This document shows positions 25,716 through 36,761 of a DNA stretch of 64,000 bases, piece after piece. The position numbers and the translations under genes were made by a program. This DNA is from Amaurobius ferox (lineage: Eukaryota > Arthropoda > Arachnida > Araneae > Amaurobiidae). Under the pieces are notes generated by a model. It searched no databases and had not been told where the DNA came from. It was given only the letters and a program-made list of their open reading frames with translations. The stretch's first letter is position 1. Every line of letters begins with the position of its first letter. The stretch covers positions 4,792,606-4,856,605 of the forward strand of contig OX578149.1 in assembly GCA_951213105.1 (NCBI GenBank), written 5' to 3'.

Positions 25716-28330
25716 TATATATAATAGATTTGCGAAACCCTACTTTGCCGTTTTTTATCGCAGTTAATGTATTGTTAATGATACTTAAGTGATGAATGAG
25801 TTGTTGTTTAAAAATGAAATGGAAAGGATCGCCATTACTTCTTAAGTTTCGTCCACCAGCAAGTATGTGTACGAAATCCTTTTACAGTTCAGTTTTAACT
25901 TTCAAATCCCGCAATAGTATGAAAAGTTAGTCATTCAGTCTTCTTTTGTCTGCTTACCATGACTCTCTCTTCAAATTATGAATACTTTCAAAATGCTTAC
26001 TGGTACGCATCTTCAAACAAAATGGACTTTCCCAATTATGTTAGACATAACAAGAAGGGACTTCCAGACATTGGGAGGAGCAAGGAAGGACAGTTGTATT
26101 TACAATGGTTTACAGTAGTTCCGAATTTATTTTAGACCACGGATTTCAGCTCTCGCGTGAACAACAGTTGAACGAAAAACTATAAAAAATAGATATGCAT
26201 AGTGAACGACAAAAACATGTACTGGAAAATTGAGTATTAAAATCAATATTTATTATTTTAAAAAGCTGTTATATTTTCTGGTCTTTTCAGATTGCAAAAG
26301 TATGAAAATTTTCTGCTTTTCAAATTTGTAATGTTTATATCTTAAAACCTCAGTGATAGCTATAAACATTGAGCAAGAATGTGGAGCTCTTTGAAAGCCT
26401 TATAAGTGTATATAATTAGATTTGGCATAGAGAGATATTATTAAAGTTGAGATTTATTTTACAAAATGCTATTCACGTAAAACTGTTTCGGCTTCATCGG
26501 GCTGGAGCCACCGCTGCTTTTTTTTTTTTTTCGATTGAGCCGTGAATAAGTTTCCCATCTCGCTTATTTTTATTTTGAATCCTGACAGAAAGGTTACCAT
26601 TTTGGCATCTTGCACGTCAACACAATTTATGAAAATTTTCTAAACTTAACAGTGTTACGATCTGAAAAATTTAGGTAGTTAAATAGTTAAAGAATAAGTA
26701 GATAAGGCAATAATGATGGCTAATAATTTTTTGGAGAATTAGATAGTGTACTAATGCTAAAGCTCGCTAAAATCAGGGTAACCAATACTTTCAAAAGTAA
26801 ATTAAAAAAAAAAAATATTTCGTTTAACAATATCTGGCATTTAGCGTGGAAAATCCTTGTCTTAATCAAAAACCCTTCTCAGTTAGCTTCTGCCCCGTGA
26901 GCGATACTATAAGTATGTATAGTTTAAGATATCTAAGTCACCAGGAGGGTTGTCTTAGTGGGTCCAAAATGTGTCTTCGGTCCTGAGGGGGAATCATAAA
27001 TCTTGTTCAGTAAGATTCTGTCCTGTGGTCGATATTATGATAGTGCAAAGATTCAGCCTTCTATGTTACCGGAGAACTTTAGAATTGAGTTTCATACACG
27101 TTCTTGATATTTTCATAGAATAATTTCTTTTGATTTTTTAAGGCTATTTGAGACACTTGAGCCTCGTATCTTTTTTTAGAATTCTAAAGTCTTGAATGAG
27201 GAGGGGAAAATACCTGGGTAAGTTGCATAGTTTTCTCATTTTCCTTAATTTGTTTATTTATCAATAGTAAATGAATTGCCGTAATTGATGAATAAATGTA
27301 ATGCTGTGAACTTGAAATTTATTTTGAATCGAGCGCTGTATACTTGCGTGGAGTATTTGAATGCCTTGCTTATTTTAAAAATGATTTAAATTTTCAAAAG
27401 TATTCTAAAAAATTGCATTTTTTATTGTGAGCTTATTTTGTTATTTATTATTTATGAGGTCCAAACTAAGTATAAAATCTAAGTATAATCTAAGTATAAA
27501 AGTTGCATATGAGAAAATAATGAACACTAAAGTGAATTGCGACATCCATTTTTGAAAGAAAACAATTCTAATTATTGAAATTGAAATAAACGTAATCATT
27601 TCAGTACAAGTATGATAGAAAAATAGAGTGAACTTCTAGATGTTCTGTAATACCTGAACAGATGTCTATATAATATGCCCATAATTTGATAGTCGAACTA
27701 GAAATAAATTATTTAAGAAAAGAAATTAATTTATTCTTTTTATTTATTTCTATTGGAACTCGATTCATTTAAGATAAAAGCTTTGAAATTTTTCTTCTGC
27801 TATATAAAAGTTAATGCAATTACATACCATTATCATGTTCAATCTGAAAACTCAACTTTAACGAGTCTTAAATACTAGCGTTGTCCGGGCCCTCAATAAG
27901 CTTCCAGTATTTAAAAATAAGCACTCGCTTTCCAAATAAGAGAATCGGTTTTAATCTAAATCACCACAAAATGTGAAATCCTTAGTTAAAGCTCCAAGAG
28001 CACCGCTTCACGAATTTTGAAAGCTAAAAAAAAAATTAATAAAAATAAAGTAAACAAAGCGAAAGGATTCCTCCTTTTGCTGCTGTGGCTTGAATTCCGT
28101 TGTCGGATGGCCATACGCAGACGGCAAGTCGAAAAATGTACGGAACGTCCTTGGATCATCGAAAATCTTACAGATTCGCTAAATCAAGAAATTAAAAGAA
28201 TGTTAGAAGGTAAAGATATACACCCAACTGTTTGCCAATCTATAGAATTGTTGAAGGAACTGATTCTACTGATGTGGTTTAAACATCGTTGACACCATCT
28301 TAATGCCATCCATCTTTCCGTAGTGGTCAA

Positions 28331-29919
28331 GATATCTTCGGTTGCTAAGGGTCTGATGTATGTGCTGAAACATAAAATAGCTATAAACTTAATTAAAATA
28401 TATATAATCGACGTGCATTTTTCTCGGGTCCCGAAGTACTAGCACACAATTTCATGACGGTACAACGGTCATGACGGTACACACAATTTCATGACGGTTT
28501 TCCCCTCTACAGATCTACACACACACAGAAACACAGGCGTCTTTTATTATGCAAGAAGAATCTTTTGTCTATATCCGTGAAAAAAAGTGCATTCTTTTTT
28601 AATGGGTTGATTATTTTCTGTACTTCTACAGAAAAGTAGGCTTACATAAATTCTAAGGTTTTTATTTTTTCGGGGACTGCTGCAGAATATTAAACTACTT
28701 TCGTTTTGCCATTTTATACTTAATACCCAAGATCGGTGGTTGTGTGGACACTCTAAATTCACTTCAGTCTAAATTAAACTTCCAATTACCTAACAACTAG
28801 AATTCTACGAAAGAATCACGTCACTTAAACACATTAACTACTTCATTCACAGCCAATCTCGCTGGAAACTCAAACCATCTATACATGACATCACGTACAC
28901 ATCAATATACAAAATATTTACAAGTTTAACCATGCAAGATTTACTCGGGAAATACTAATCTAAATACGAACCTGAATCATTACTGCATCTCAAACGAACT
29001 AATTGATGCGATAACTTACAATACGACTATGAACTTTTTAATGATTCTACATCACACTATAATCTTGCAGCATGGCCGATTCCTTGGCCTTGGGCCGAAT
29101 ATGCCGAACTGACCATGCCGATTCATTTCATAGAACGATTTATTTTTCATTCATAATTTTCTTTCTCTCCTTCTCTATTGCCGAAACTGAAAGTTCGCCG
29201 TTTAATAGATCTGACCAACCACAAGTGTGGGCTTCTTCTGAACTGAACTTGCTAGATTTGCATGAATAATATAAAATCTCCACAAAATCGAATCGTTATG
29301 TATTAAAAGGGCCTTCGTCCAAATTTCTGGCTTTCCAAATGAGGTCGCGATTCTATCCACGATTGTCAACGAGTGGCTATGTCCTCCAGAAAAGAGCTCA
29401 CAGATACAATAATAATTCCATTACAACAATTGACTGTTCTACACATTCTATTACACATGGAAGATCTTAATCCAATATTTAAGAATTCAAAATTTTGAAA
29501 GGCGAGGCGGAATATAATGGCTTGAAAACCATTCCAATGCATCCAGAGCTCGTGACCTATGCAAATAACTAACCTCATAACTAACCCCTCAACTAACAAC
29601 TGACCTTTAAACTAATTCTATACCGGATTAATCTAATAATCGCATGGGGCTGCCAGCTCATTGCAGCTCGGGTTGGGATTTTAAAGTTTTATTATTGATT
29701 TAGTAAATGTAATATAATCAGGCGCCTGATTTAGTCAAAATTTAAAATTTTGGAAAATTTTAAGGTTGAAGTTATTAACATGTGGGATACAATTCGTTTC
29801 TCTAAAGGGATCGTGCCCTGGATGCAAAACTTTTTCTGAATAATTTAATGGACAACTTCCTGGTAGAACAGAATGCATATGCTACAAGTCTGAGGTGAAA
29901 TTGGGATGACAGTCGAACG
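28331..29919. other. AT-rich region without recognised features
   Basis: No gene, transposon end or long repeat was recognised. A small direct repeat of CATGACGGT occurs three times around 28,450-28,500, followed by a short CA run. Short open frames here have no family resemblance or splice support. Confidence 0.5.
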
Positions 29920-30858
29920 TATGCTTTTTCTATCATTTTACCTTTCGTATGCTTTGTGTGGAGTACCCACACCCTTAAATATACATTTTTGAAAAACTCT
30001 ATTCTTCTTGTGTTTTCTATCAGATGATTCGCCCATATGCCAAATATCAAGCCTCTATCACGTTTTAAAAGGGGCCTTTCTTCTTTATTCCGGAAATCGA
30101 ACATTTTGGTGTGCTGCACCCCAAAATATATAATATATAATATTATATATTATAATATATATATTATAATATATAATATTATATAATATATAATATTATA
30201 TATTATATATTATAATATATAATATATAATATTATATATTATATATTAAAGTAGAAAATATTGGTAAACTGAAATTGTACACTTTCTTCCTTCCAACCTA
30301 TCTACTCGTACACTAAATTTTATATCTATCTCATCCCGAAGCATGTTTTTTTATCAATACACCTCTCGAACGTTTTTCTCCAAGAAAGTTTTTCTCCGAG
30401 AAAGTTTTTCTCTCCCTTAAACGAACATTTTTGAAAAACTATATTCGTCTTGGATGTTTTCGTCAAATGATTAGTCTATATACCAAATTCCAAGCTTCTA
30501 TCAAGTTTTAAAGGAGCCGTTTCTCATTTATTCGGTAAATCGAGCATTTTGGTGTGTGGCATCCCCTTAAGTAGAAAATATTGGAAATCTGAAATTGCAC
30601 ACTTTTTTCTTTCGAACGATTTATCCATACACAAATTTGAAATCTCTATCTTATCGCAAAGCATGCTTTCCTATCATTCCACTTTTCGAACGTTTTGGTG
30701 TGGAGCACCCCCTCTAGAGAACGTTTTCGAAAATTTTTTTCCTGGGGGTTTTATCGAACGACCGAGCCGTGTATCAAATTGCAAGTCTCTATCTATTCGG
30801 GAAGTGCCTAGAAAAAGCGTGACAGACGGACACTTGGCAATTAGTATATATAGATAGA
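29920..30858. repeat. Second fragment of the ~300-bp Helentron-like repeat
   Basis: It repeats the phrases of 23,354-25,715 (TTTTGGTGTG near 30,110 and 30,546; the terminal block GACCGAGCCGTGTA near 30,761; the end TTAGTATATATAGAT). The CTAG end with its hairpin is missing, so the element is truncated. A pure AT island interrupts it. Confidence 0.75.
30126..30248. repeat. AT-only palindromic island
   Basis: About 120 bp consists of A and T only, built from AATATATAATATTATA-type self-complementary pieces. It lies inside the Helentron-like fragment between a conserved unit start and its continuation, so it expanded or inserted there. Confidence 0.9.
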
Positions 30859-31055
30859 TGACGATTTGTTAATTAAGCAGCCATTGTATGAATATTTGTT
30901 TTTCATTTAAAAGCAAATGATTCGTATATAAAGAACCAATATGTACGATTGCCAATGCTAGATATGGCTCTGTACATGATACGTAAAGCTGCAACAGCTG
31001 TTAAAGAATAAAATTAAAATAACTTCGTTAAAAGCAGTATATAATATAAAAATCA

Positions 31056-31098
31056 TACCGAAAGGTTTCGAAGACAAAAAACAACTTTCTTCATCAGG
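31056..31098 (-). ncRNA. Hammerhead-ribozyme-like core, uncertain
   Basis: On the minus strand CTGATGA is followed about 20 nt later by CGAAAC, then a tiny hairpin (CC-TTTC-GG) and the triplet GTA. This is the conserved core and short stem III of hammerhead motifs carried by Penelope-like elements. Stem I is not evident and stem II is weak, so activity is doubtful. Similar sequence around 40,010-40,115 suggests both are remnants of one repeat family. Confidence 0.3.
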
Positions 31099-31135
31099 CC
31101 GCACAAGAAGCGCAATCTTTACTCTAGACATTGAT

Positions 31136-31665
31136 GGCTCTGTACGTGACGCTAGAGACGTTTGGCTCTGTACGTGACGCTAGAGACGTTTGGCTCCGTA
31201 CGTGACGCTAGAGACGTTTGGCTCCTGTACGTGACGCTAGAGACATTTGGCTCCGTACGTGATGCTAGAGACGTTTGGCTCCGTACGTGACGCTAGAGAC
31301 GTTTGGCTCCGTACGTGACGCTGGAGGCGTTTGGCTCCGTACGTGACGCTGGAGACGTTTGGCTCCGTACGTGACGCTGGAGACGTTTGGCTCCGTACGT
31401 GACGCTGGAGACGTTTGGCTCCGTACGTGACGCTGGAGACGTTTGGCTCCGTACGTGACGCTGGAGACGTTTGGCTCCGTACGTGACGCTGGAGACGTTT
31501 GGCTCCGTACGTGACGCTAGAGACGTTTGGCTCCGTACGTGACGCTAGAGACGTTTGGCTCCGTACGTGACGCTAGAGACGTTTGGCTCCGTACGTGACG
31601 CTAGAGACATTTGGCTCCGTACGTGACGTTGGAGACGTTTGGCTCCGTACGTGACGCTAGAGACC
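31136..31665. repeat. 28-bp minisatellite, about 19 copies
   Basis: The unit is GGCTCCGTACGTGACGCTAG plus AGACGTTT. The variants are clustered: copies with CTAGAG come first, then a block with CTGGAG, then CTAGAG again. One copy has an extra T. Confidence 0.97.
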
Positions 31666-32675
31666 TATGGTTCAGTTTTTGAATCCCTTTCATGGAGAGG
31701 ACGAGATTGAGGTTCCATGATTTTATTGATTTTGTTCCAGTTCAATAAATTTTTCTATTCTGTCATTTCTCTTTTCGGTGGACCTCATGACAGCCTTCTC
31801 CAGTAGACGGAAGGGAGTGCACAGTGGTACGGAGGCGAAAAACAAGTCTGATGTGGGCAGTACACAACTTTTTTGCCCTATATAATGCAATGAATTTACT
31901 TAATTTGCAGTGAAAAAGTGATGCATAATATCTACTGCACAAGATGTTTAATGTTAAATTGTGTATTTGCTGCTTTTACGGATGACAGCTTGTAAAACTA
32001 TTTCGAATTACCTAATTAACTTAAAATCCACGCAACTGATAAATGGATTGTTATCAATATTGATGGCATCCGCAATAAGTAACAAAGTCCATATATTAAA
32101 ATAGTTTAATAATTCATCCATTTGGCGTCCATTTTGTTAGCTTAGCGTCATTTTTGGTAATTTTAATAATATTGTGTCTATTTCGCTAAATGAATCATTA
32201 AGTTCGACACATTAAATGAAGAGAGTTACAGACAGACGACGAGAAGAATATTTCTTATCTATAAATGAGTGTTGGCAAATGGTTAGGCGTCAAATTACAA
32301 AACTATTACGCAAAGCATCTTCTCTCATGAATGGTACTAACTAGATCCACGAGTATGATGGTAACATATATGGATCGCATAATATTACATATAAAAGTGA
32401 TTCTATTCCGCATATTTTTTTATTTTTGGTAAATTTATTTGAAAAAGTGTAAAATCAGAAAAACAGTTCATGATAGCGTTATGAGCTAGCTAAAGTTATG
32501 ATTATTTAGGTAACGGTATTAGAGGTTTTGATTTTTGAACGATTTAATTCGAACATGTGGGGTTATTCGAACATTCGATAGAGTTTAAAATTAATAGGTT
32601 TCCAGTATTCATCGATATTTGTACCCAATTACGTTTGAGACGCTCCGTTTGTTCGGGAGATATCGTCTCCATAAA
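31666..32675. other. AT-rich region without recognised features
   Basis: No gene or repeat was recognised. The sequence is AT-rich with many in-frame stops on both strands. Confidence 0.5.
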
Positions 32676-32995
32676 CTCAAGGACATACACACACACACAC
32701 GTATTTGCGCACATATTTACACACTTGTACACTTCGGCCTTCCTTTTTGCTGCTCTATTCCTTCGGACGAGTCTGTCGGCCTGGGCTTTCGACACTTGTA
32801 CACTTACACAAATATTTACATATTTGAACATATACACTTACACACACATACATTTACATACACTTACACACACATTTTACACTCACACTTACATGCACGC
32901 ACACACACACACATTTTACACTGACACTTACACGCACACACACACACTTACACACACATTTTACACTCACACTTACACACACACACACTTAGTGT
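32676..32995. repeat. CA-rich satellite, short array with SINE tail
   Basis: ACAC/TTACAC-type repeats flank a SINE-tail-like segment at 32,759-32,795 (CTTCGGACGAG then CTGGGCTTTCGACAC). The long open frames across it are low-complexity His-Thr readings and are not genes. Confidence 0.9.
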
Positions 32996-33330
32996 GTGCT
33001 CATCGAGTGTGTGCTCGCTCAGTGCTCATCGAGTAATCACACTTTTAAATCTTGTACATCCAATTCTGCTTCTTGTCCGAACTGTACCTCTGCAAACCTT
33101 AGAGACTCTTCTCTTGGATGGTGTACATCTCATAACGCTCGTGACAGAGCTAAGTGCTCCGCTCTCCGCAATGAACTTTTGCGAATCAGAAACATGCAAA
33201 AAACTTTATAAACGTAATTACATTTTCTGAGATCTCTCACCTGTTTTTGTGTAATATTTATGTTTTAGTGTTTTTTATTTTTAAGAAGCTTGATATTTGT
33301 GTTTTTACTGTGTAGAAATGAAAAATTATG

Positions 33331-34215
33331 TATTCTGAGGATCTATTTTGTTCCCCTCTTGATATGGAAGACCTTTTACTACTTAACTTTTAAAACTTTC
33401 TTTTGCTTTAGGTCCTTTTTCCTTAGATGTAAGGGCGTACACCCTTGAATCTTTTTCTTGGGGAGTTAAAACTTTTAACTTAAATCTTAAAATCACTCAT
33501 AACTTTAAATATATTAATCGGACAACTTATTTCCTTTGAATTTAAAAACATAAAAATAGAAATATTTGTATTTATAAAATTCCTTCATACTGACATTGGT
33601 CGTTACTTTATTGAAAAGAAATTAAAATAATGAATTTATAGATTTGTAAAACATTTTCTTTGCTTCCATTAGTTTAACCCTTAATTGATTTGAACTCTGA
33701 TAGATCTTCTGACTCCTTTTATGTTGTTTGCAGTGTTCTTGGTTGATTGTAGTGTATTGATGTATTCTGAGGATCTATTTTGTTCCCCTCTTGAAATGAA
33801 AGACCTTTTTCTACTTAAAGCAAATAAAAGGTTTTAAAGTTAAGTCATATTCCTTAAATGTAAGGGCGGATACCCTTAAATCCTTTTTCTTGGAGAGTTA
33901 AAACTTTTTACCTTTAATCTTAAAATCACTCACAACTTTAAATATATAAATCTGACAACTTTTTTCCTTTGAACTTATAACATAAAATTAGAAATATTTG
34001 TATATATAAAATTTCTTCATACTGACATCGGTCGTAACTTTAATTGAAATGAACTTAAAAAAAAAAAAAAATGAACAGACCCTTTATAGACTTGTAAAAC
34101 ATTTCCTATGCTACCATTGGATTAACCATTAATTGAATGAACTCGGATAGATCTTCTGACTCCTTTTATGTTGTTTGCAGTGTTCTTGTTGTTTGTAGTG
34201 TACTTGTGTATTGAC
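33331..34215. repeat. ~440-bp imperfect tandem duplication
   Basis: The block starting TATTCTGAGGATCTATTTTG at 33,331 restarts at 33,773. Both copies continue in parallel through GTAAGGGCG and CTCCTTTTATGTTGTTTGC. No coding potential was supported in either copy. Confidence 0.9.
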
Positions 34216-34457
34216 GTACTTGTGAATCTTATTGAGTTGTCTATCCCCCGTCTGTTTTGGGAATTTAATTTTTGTCTGTTCCCCGTCTGTTTTGGGTTTA
34301 TACTTTTTCCAGCTTTGCTGTTGAACATCTGTAACCGGATTGTAAAATATTTTGATTTTCTAATAAACTACTGGTTACTCCGACCGGGGACCGTGACTGT
34401 GGAGGTCGGACTCCGCTATTCAAAATTTCTCCCGGCCATTCAAATGGTTTCTCTAAG

Positions 34458-34492
34458 TCTTCGGACGAGACGGATGGTCTGGGTTTTCGACA
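34458..34492 (+). repeat. SINE tail fragment
   Basis: TCTTCGGACGAGACGGATGG followed by TCTGGGTTTTCGACACAC matches the tail of the SINE family found just downstream. It runs into a short CA tract. Confidence 0.7.
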
Positions 34493-34507
34493 CACACACA
34501 CTTGCAC

Positions 34508-34757
34508 TCGGTAGGCCCGGGTTCGATTCCAGCCACTGCCAAAACTGCCGCCGTGTTCATGCGGAGTACGATCACGTTAAACATGTGGGTCCGAAAGTCC
34601 TTCCGAGAGGTTGGTGGTAGGGGAAGGAGGGTACGGTCCCTGTGGATGCCTCCCCCACTGGGTTCCGGTCTACATTGGGTGGCACTTCCCGACCGTCCAA
34701 ACGGTTACCTTACACCTTTCTGGTAGGTCGGACGGTCTGGGTTTCAACAACAACAAC
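34508..34757 (+). mobile_element. tRNA-derived SINE, family A, copy 1 (5'-truncated)
   Basis: It contains a B-box-like GGGTTCGATTCC near the start, a conserved body (GCGGAGTACGATCACGTTAA and on), and ends in GGTCGGACGGTCTGGGTTTC plus CAA repeats, which pass directly into the CA satellite. The A box half is missing. It is GC-rich relative to its surroundings. Confidence 0.8.
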
Positions 34758-35825
34758 ACACACACACACTTACACATTTTACACTCACACTTACACGCAC
34801 ATACACACTTACACAAACATTTTACACTCACACTTACACGCACACACACACTTACACACATTTTACACTCAAACTTACACGCACACACACACTTACACAC
34901 ACACTTTACACTCACACTTACACACATATTTTACACTCACTTACACACACTTACACACACACTTACACACACATTTTACACTCACACTTACACACACACA
35001 CACACTTACACACACACACACTTACACACACATTTTCCACTCACACTTACACACACACACACTTACACACACATTTTACACTCACACTTACACGCACACT
35101 CACACTTACACACAAATTTTACACACACACTTGCACGCACATACACACACATTTTACACTCTCACTTACACGCCCACACACACTTACACACACATTTTAC
35201 ACTCACACTTACACACACACACACTCACACACACATTTTACACTCATATTTACACGCACACACACACACATTTTACACTCTCACTTACACGCCCACACAC
35301 ACTTACACACACATTTTACACTCACACTTACACGCACACACACACTTACACACACATTTTACACTGACACTTACACGCACACTTACACGCACATTTTGCA
35401 TTTACACGCACACACACACTTACACATACATTTTACACACACACTTACACACACATTTTACACTCACACTTACACTTACACACGCACATACACACATTTT
35501 ATACTTGCACTTACACGCACACACACACTTACACACACATTTTACACTCACACACACACTTACACACACATTTTACACTCACACTTACATACACATTTTA
35601 CACTCACACTTACACGCAAACACACTTACGCACACATTTTACACTCACACTTACACGCACACACACACTTACACACACATTTTACACTCACACTTACATA
35701 CACATTTTACACTCACACTTACACGCAAACACACTTACGCACACATTTTACACTCACACTTACACGCACACACACACTTACACACACATTTTACACACAC
35801 ATTTTACACACACACTTACACACAG
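34758..35825. repeat. CA-rich satellite array 1
   Basis: The repeat is of the type CACATTTTACACTCACACTT ACACGCACACACAC, about 40-45 bp per unit with variable CA runs. Long Thr-His-Leu open frames on the plus strand are artefacts of the composition. Confidence 0.97.
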
Positions 35826-35945
35826 GCCAACGACCGTACCGTGCTGAAAACACCAGTTCTCGTTAGATCACCGAAGTCAGGCAGCATCGGGCGCGGTTAG
35901 CACTTGGGTGGGTGACCACCTGGGAACACCGCGTGTTGTTGGCTC
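35826..35945 (+). rRNA. 5S rRNA-like gene
   Basis: The sequence is 120 nt beginning GCCAACGACC and ending GTTGTTGGC plus TC, so helix I pairs. It carries the typical CGATCACCGAAGTC-type internal region (here TTAGATCACCGAAG), CGGGCGCGGTTAG and GGTGACCACCTGGGAACACC, matching arthropod 5S with several substitutions. A TTTT run at 35,946-35,949 could terminate RNA polymerase III. It is a lone copy next to a SINE, so it may be a dispersed or retroposed copy rather than a working gene. Confidence 0.85.
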
Positions 35946-35949
35946 TTTT

Positions 35950-36213
35950 CGGGCGCGGCAGCCCAGTGGTTAGCGCGCTATTCTCGCCGCTGCCAGAACT
36001 GCCGCCGTGTTCATGCGGAGTACGATCACGTTAAACATGTGGGTCCGTAAGTCCTTCCGAGAGGTTGGTGGTAGGGGAAGGAGGGTACGGTTCCTGTGGA
36101 TGCCTTACCCACTGGGTTCCGGTCTAAATTGGGTGGCACTTCCCGGCCGTCCAAACTGTTACCTTACACCTTTCTGGTAGGTCGGACGGTCTGGGTCTCA
36201 ACAACAACAACAA
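35950..36213 (+). mobile_element. tRNA-derived SINE, family A, copy 2
   Basis: It begins GGGCGCGGCAGCCCAGTGGT TAGCGCG, an A-box-like start, then jumps to the shared body. The B-box part seen in copy 1 is deleted. The tail GGTCGGACGGTCTGGG plus CAA repeats leads into satellite array 2. It lies directly after the 5S-like sequence. Confidence 0.8.
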
Positions 36214-36725
36214 CACACACTTACACACACATTTTACACTCACACTTACACACACACACACTTACACACACATTTTACACTCACACTTACACGCACACAG
36301 ACACTTACACACACATTTTACACTCACACACACACACTTACACACATGTTACACTTACACGCACACACACACTTACACACACATTTTACACTCACACTTA
36401 CACATTTTACACTCACACTTACACGCAAACACACTTACGCACACATTTTACACTCACACTTACACGCACACTTACACACACATTTTACACTTACACTTAC
36501 ACACACACTTACACGCACACACCCCCTCACATACACATTTTACACTCATATTTACACGCACACACACACACACACTTTACACTCACATTTACACGCACAC
36601 ACACACACCTAAACACACATTTTACACTCACACTTACACGCACTCACACACTTACACTCACATTTTACACTCACACTTACACGCACACATACACTTACAC
36701 ATACATTTTACACTTACACGCACAC

Positions 36726-36761
<36 letters not shown>

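Larger units (their letters stand above)
22460..28330. repeat. Large tandem duplication, partial copy 3
   Basis: Homology starts as close as between copies 1 and 2, weakens across about 23,100-23,340, and is clearly lower after the Helentron-like insertion ends (25,716 on). Matching ends near 28,330, corresponding to about position 4,200 of copy 1. Small open frames such as 28,017-28,292 correspond to non-coding parts of the other copies and are not supported as genes. Confidence 0.9.

Noticed and set aside
31136..31665. CRISPR-like array.
   Set aside because: The units are contiguous with no unique spacers, so it is a eukaryotic minisatellite.
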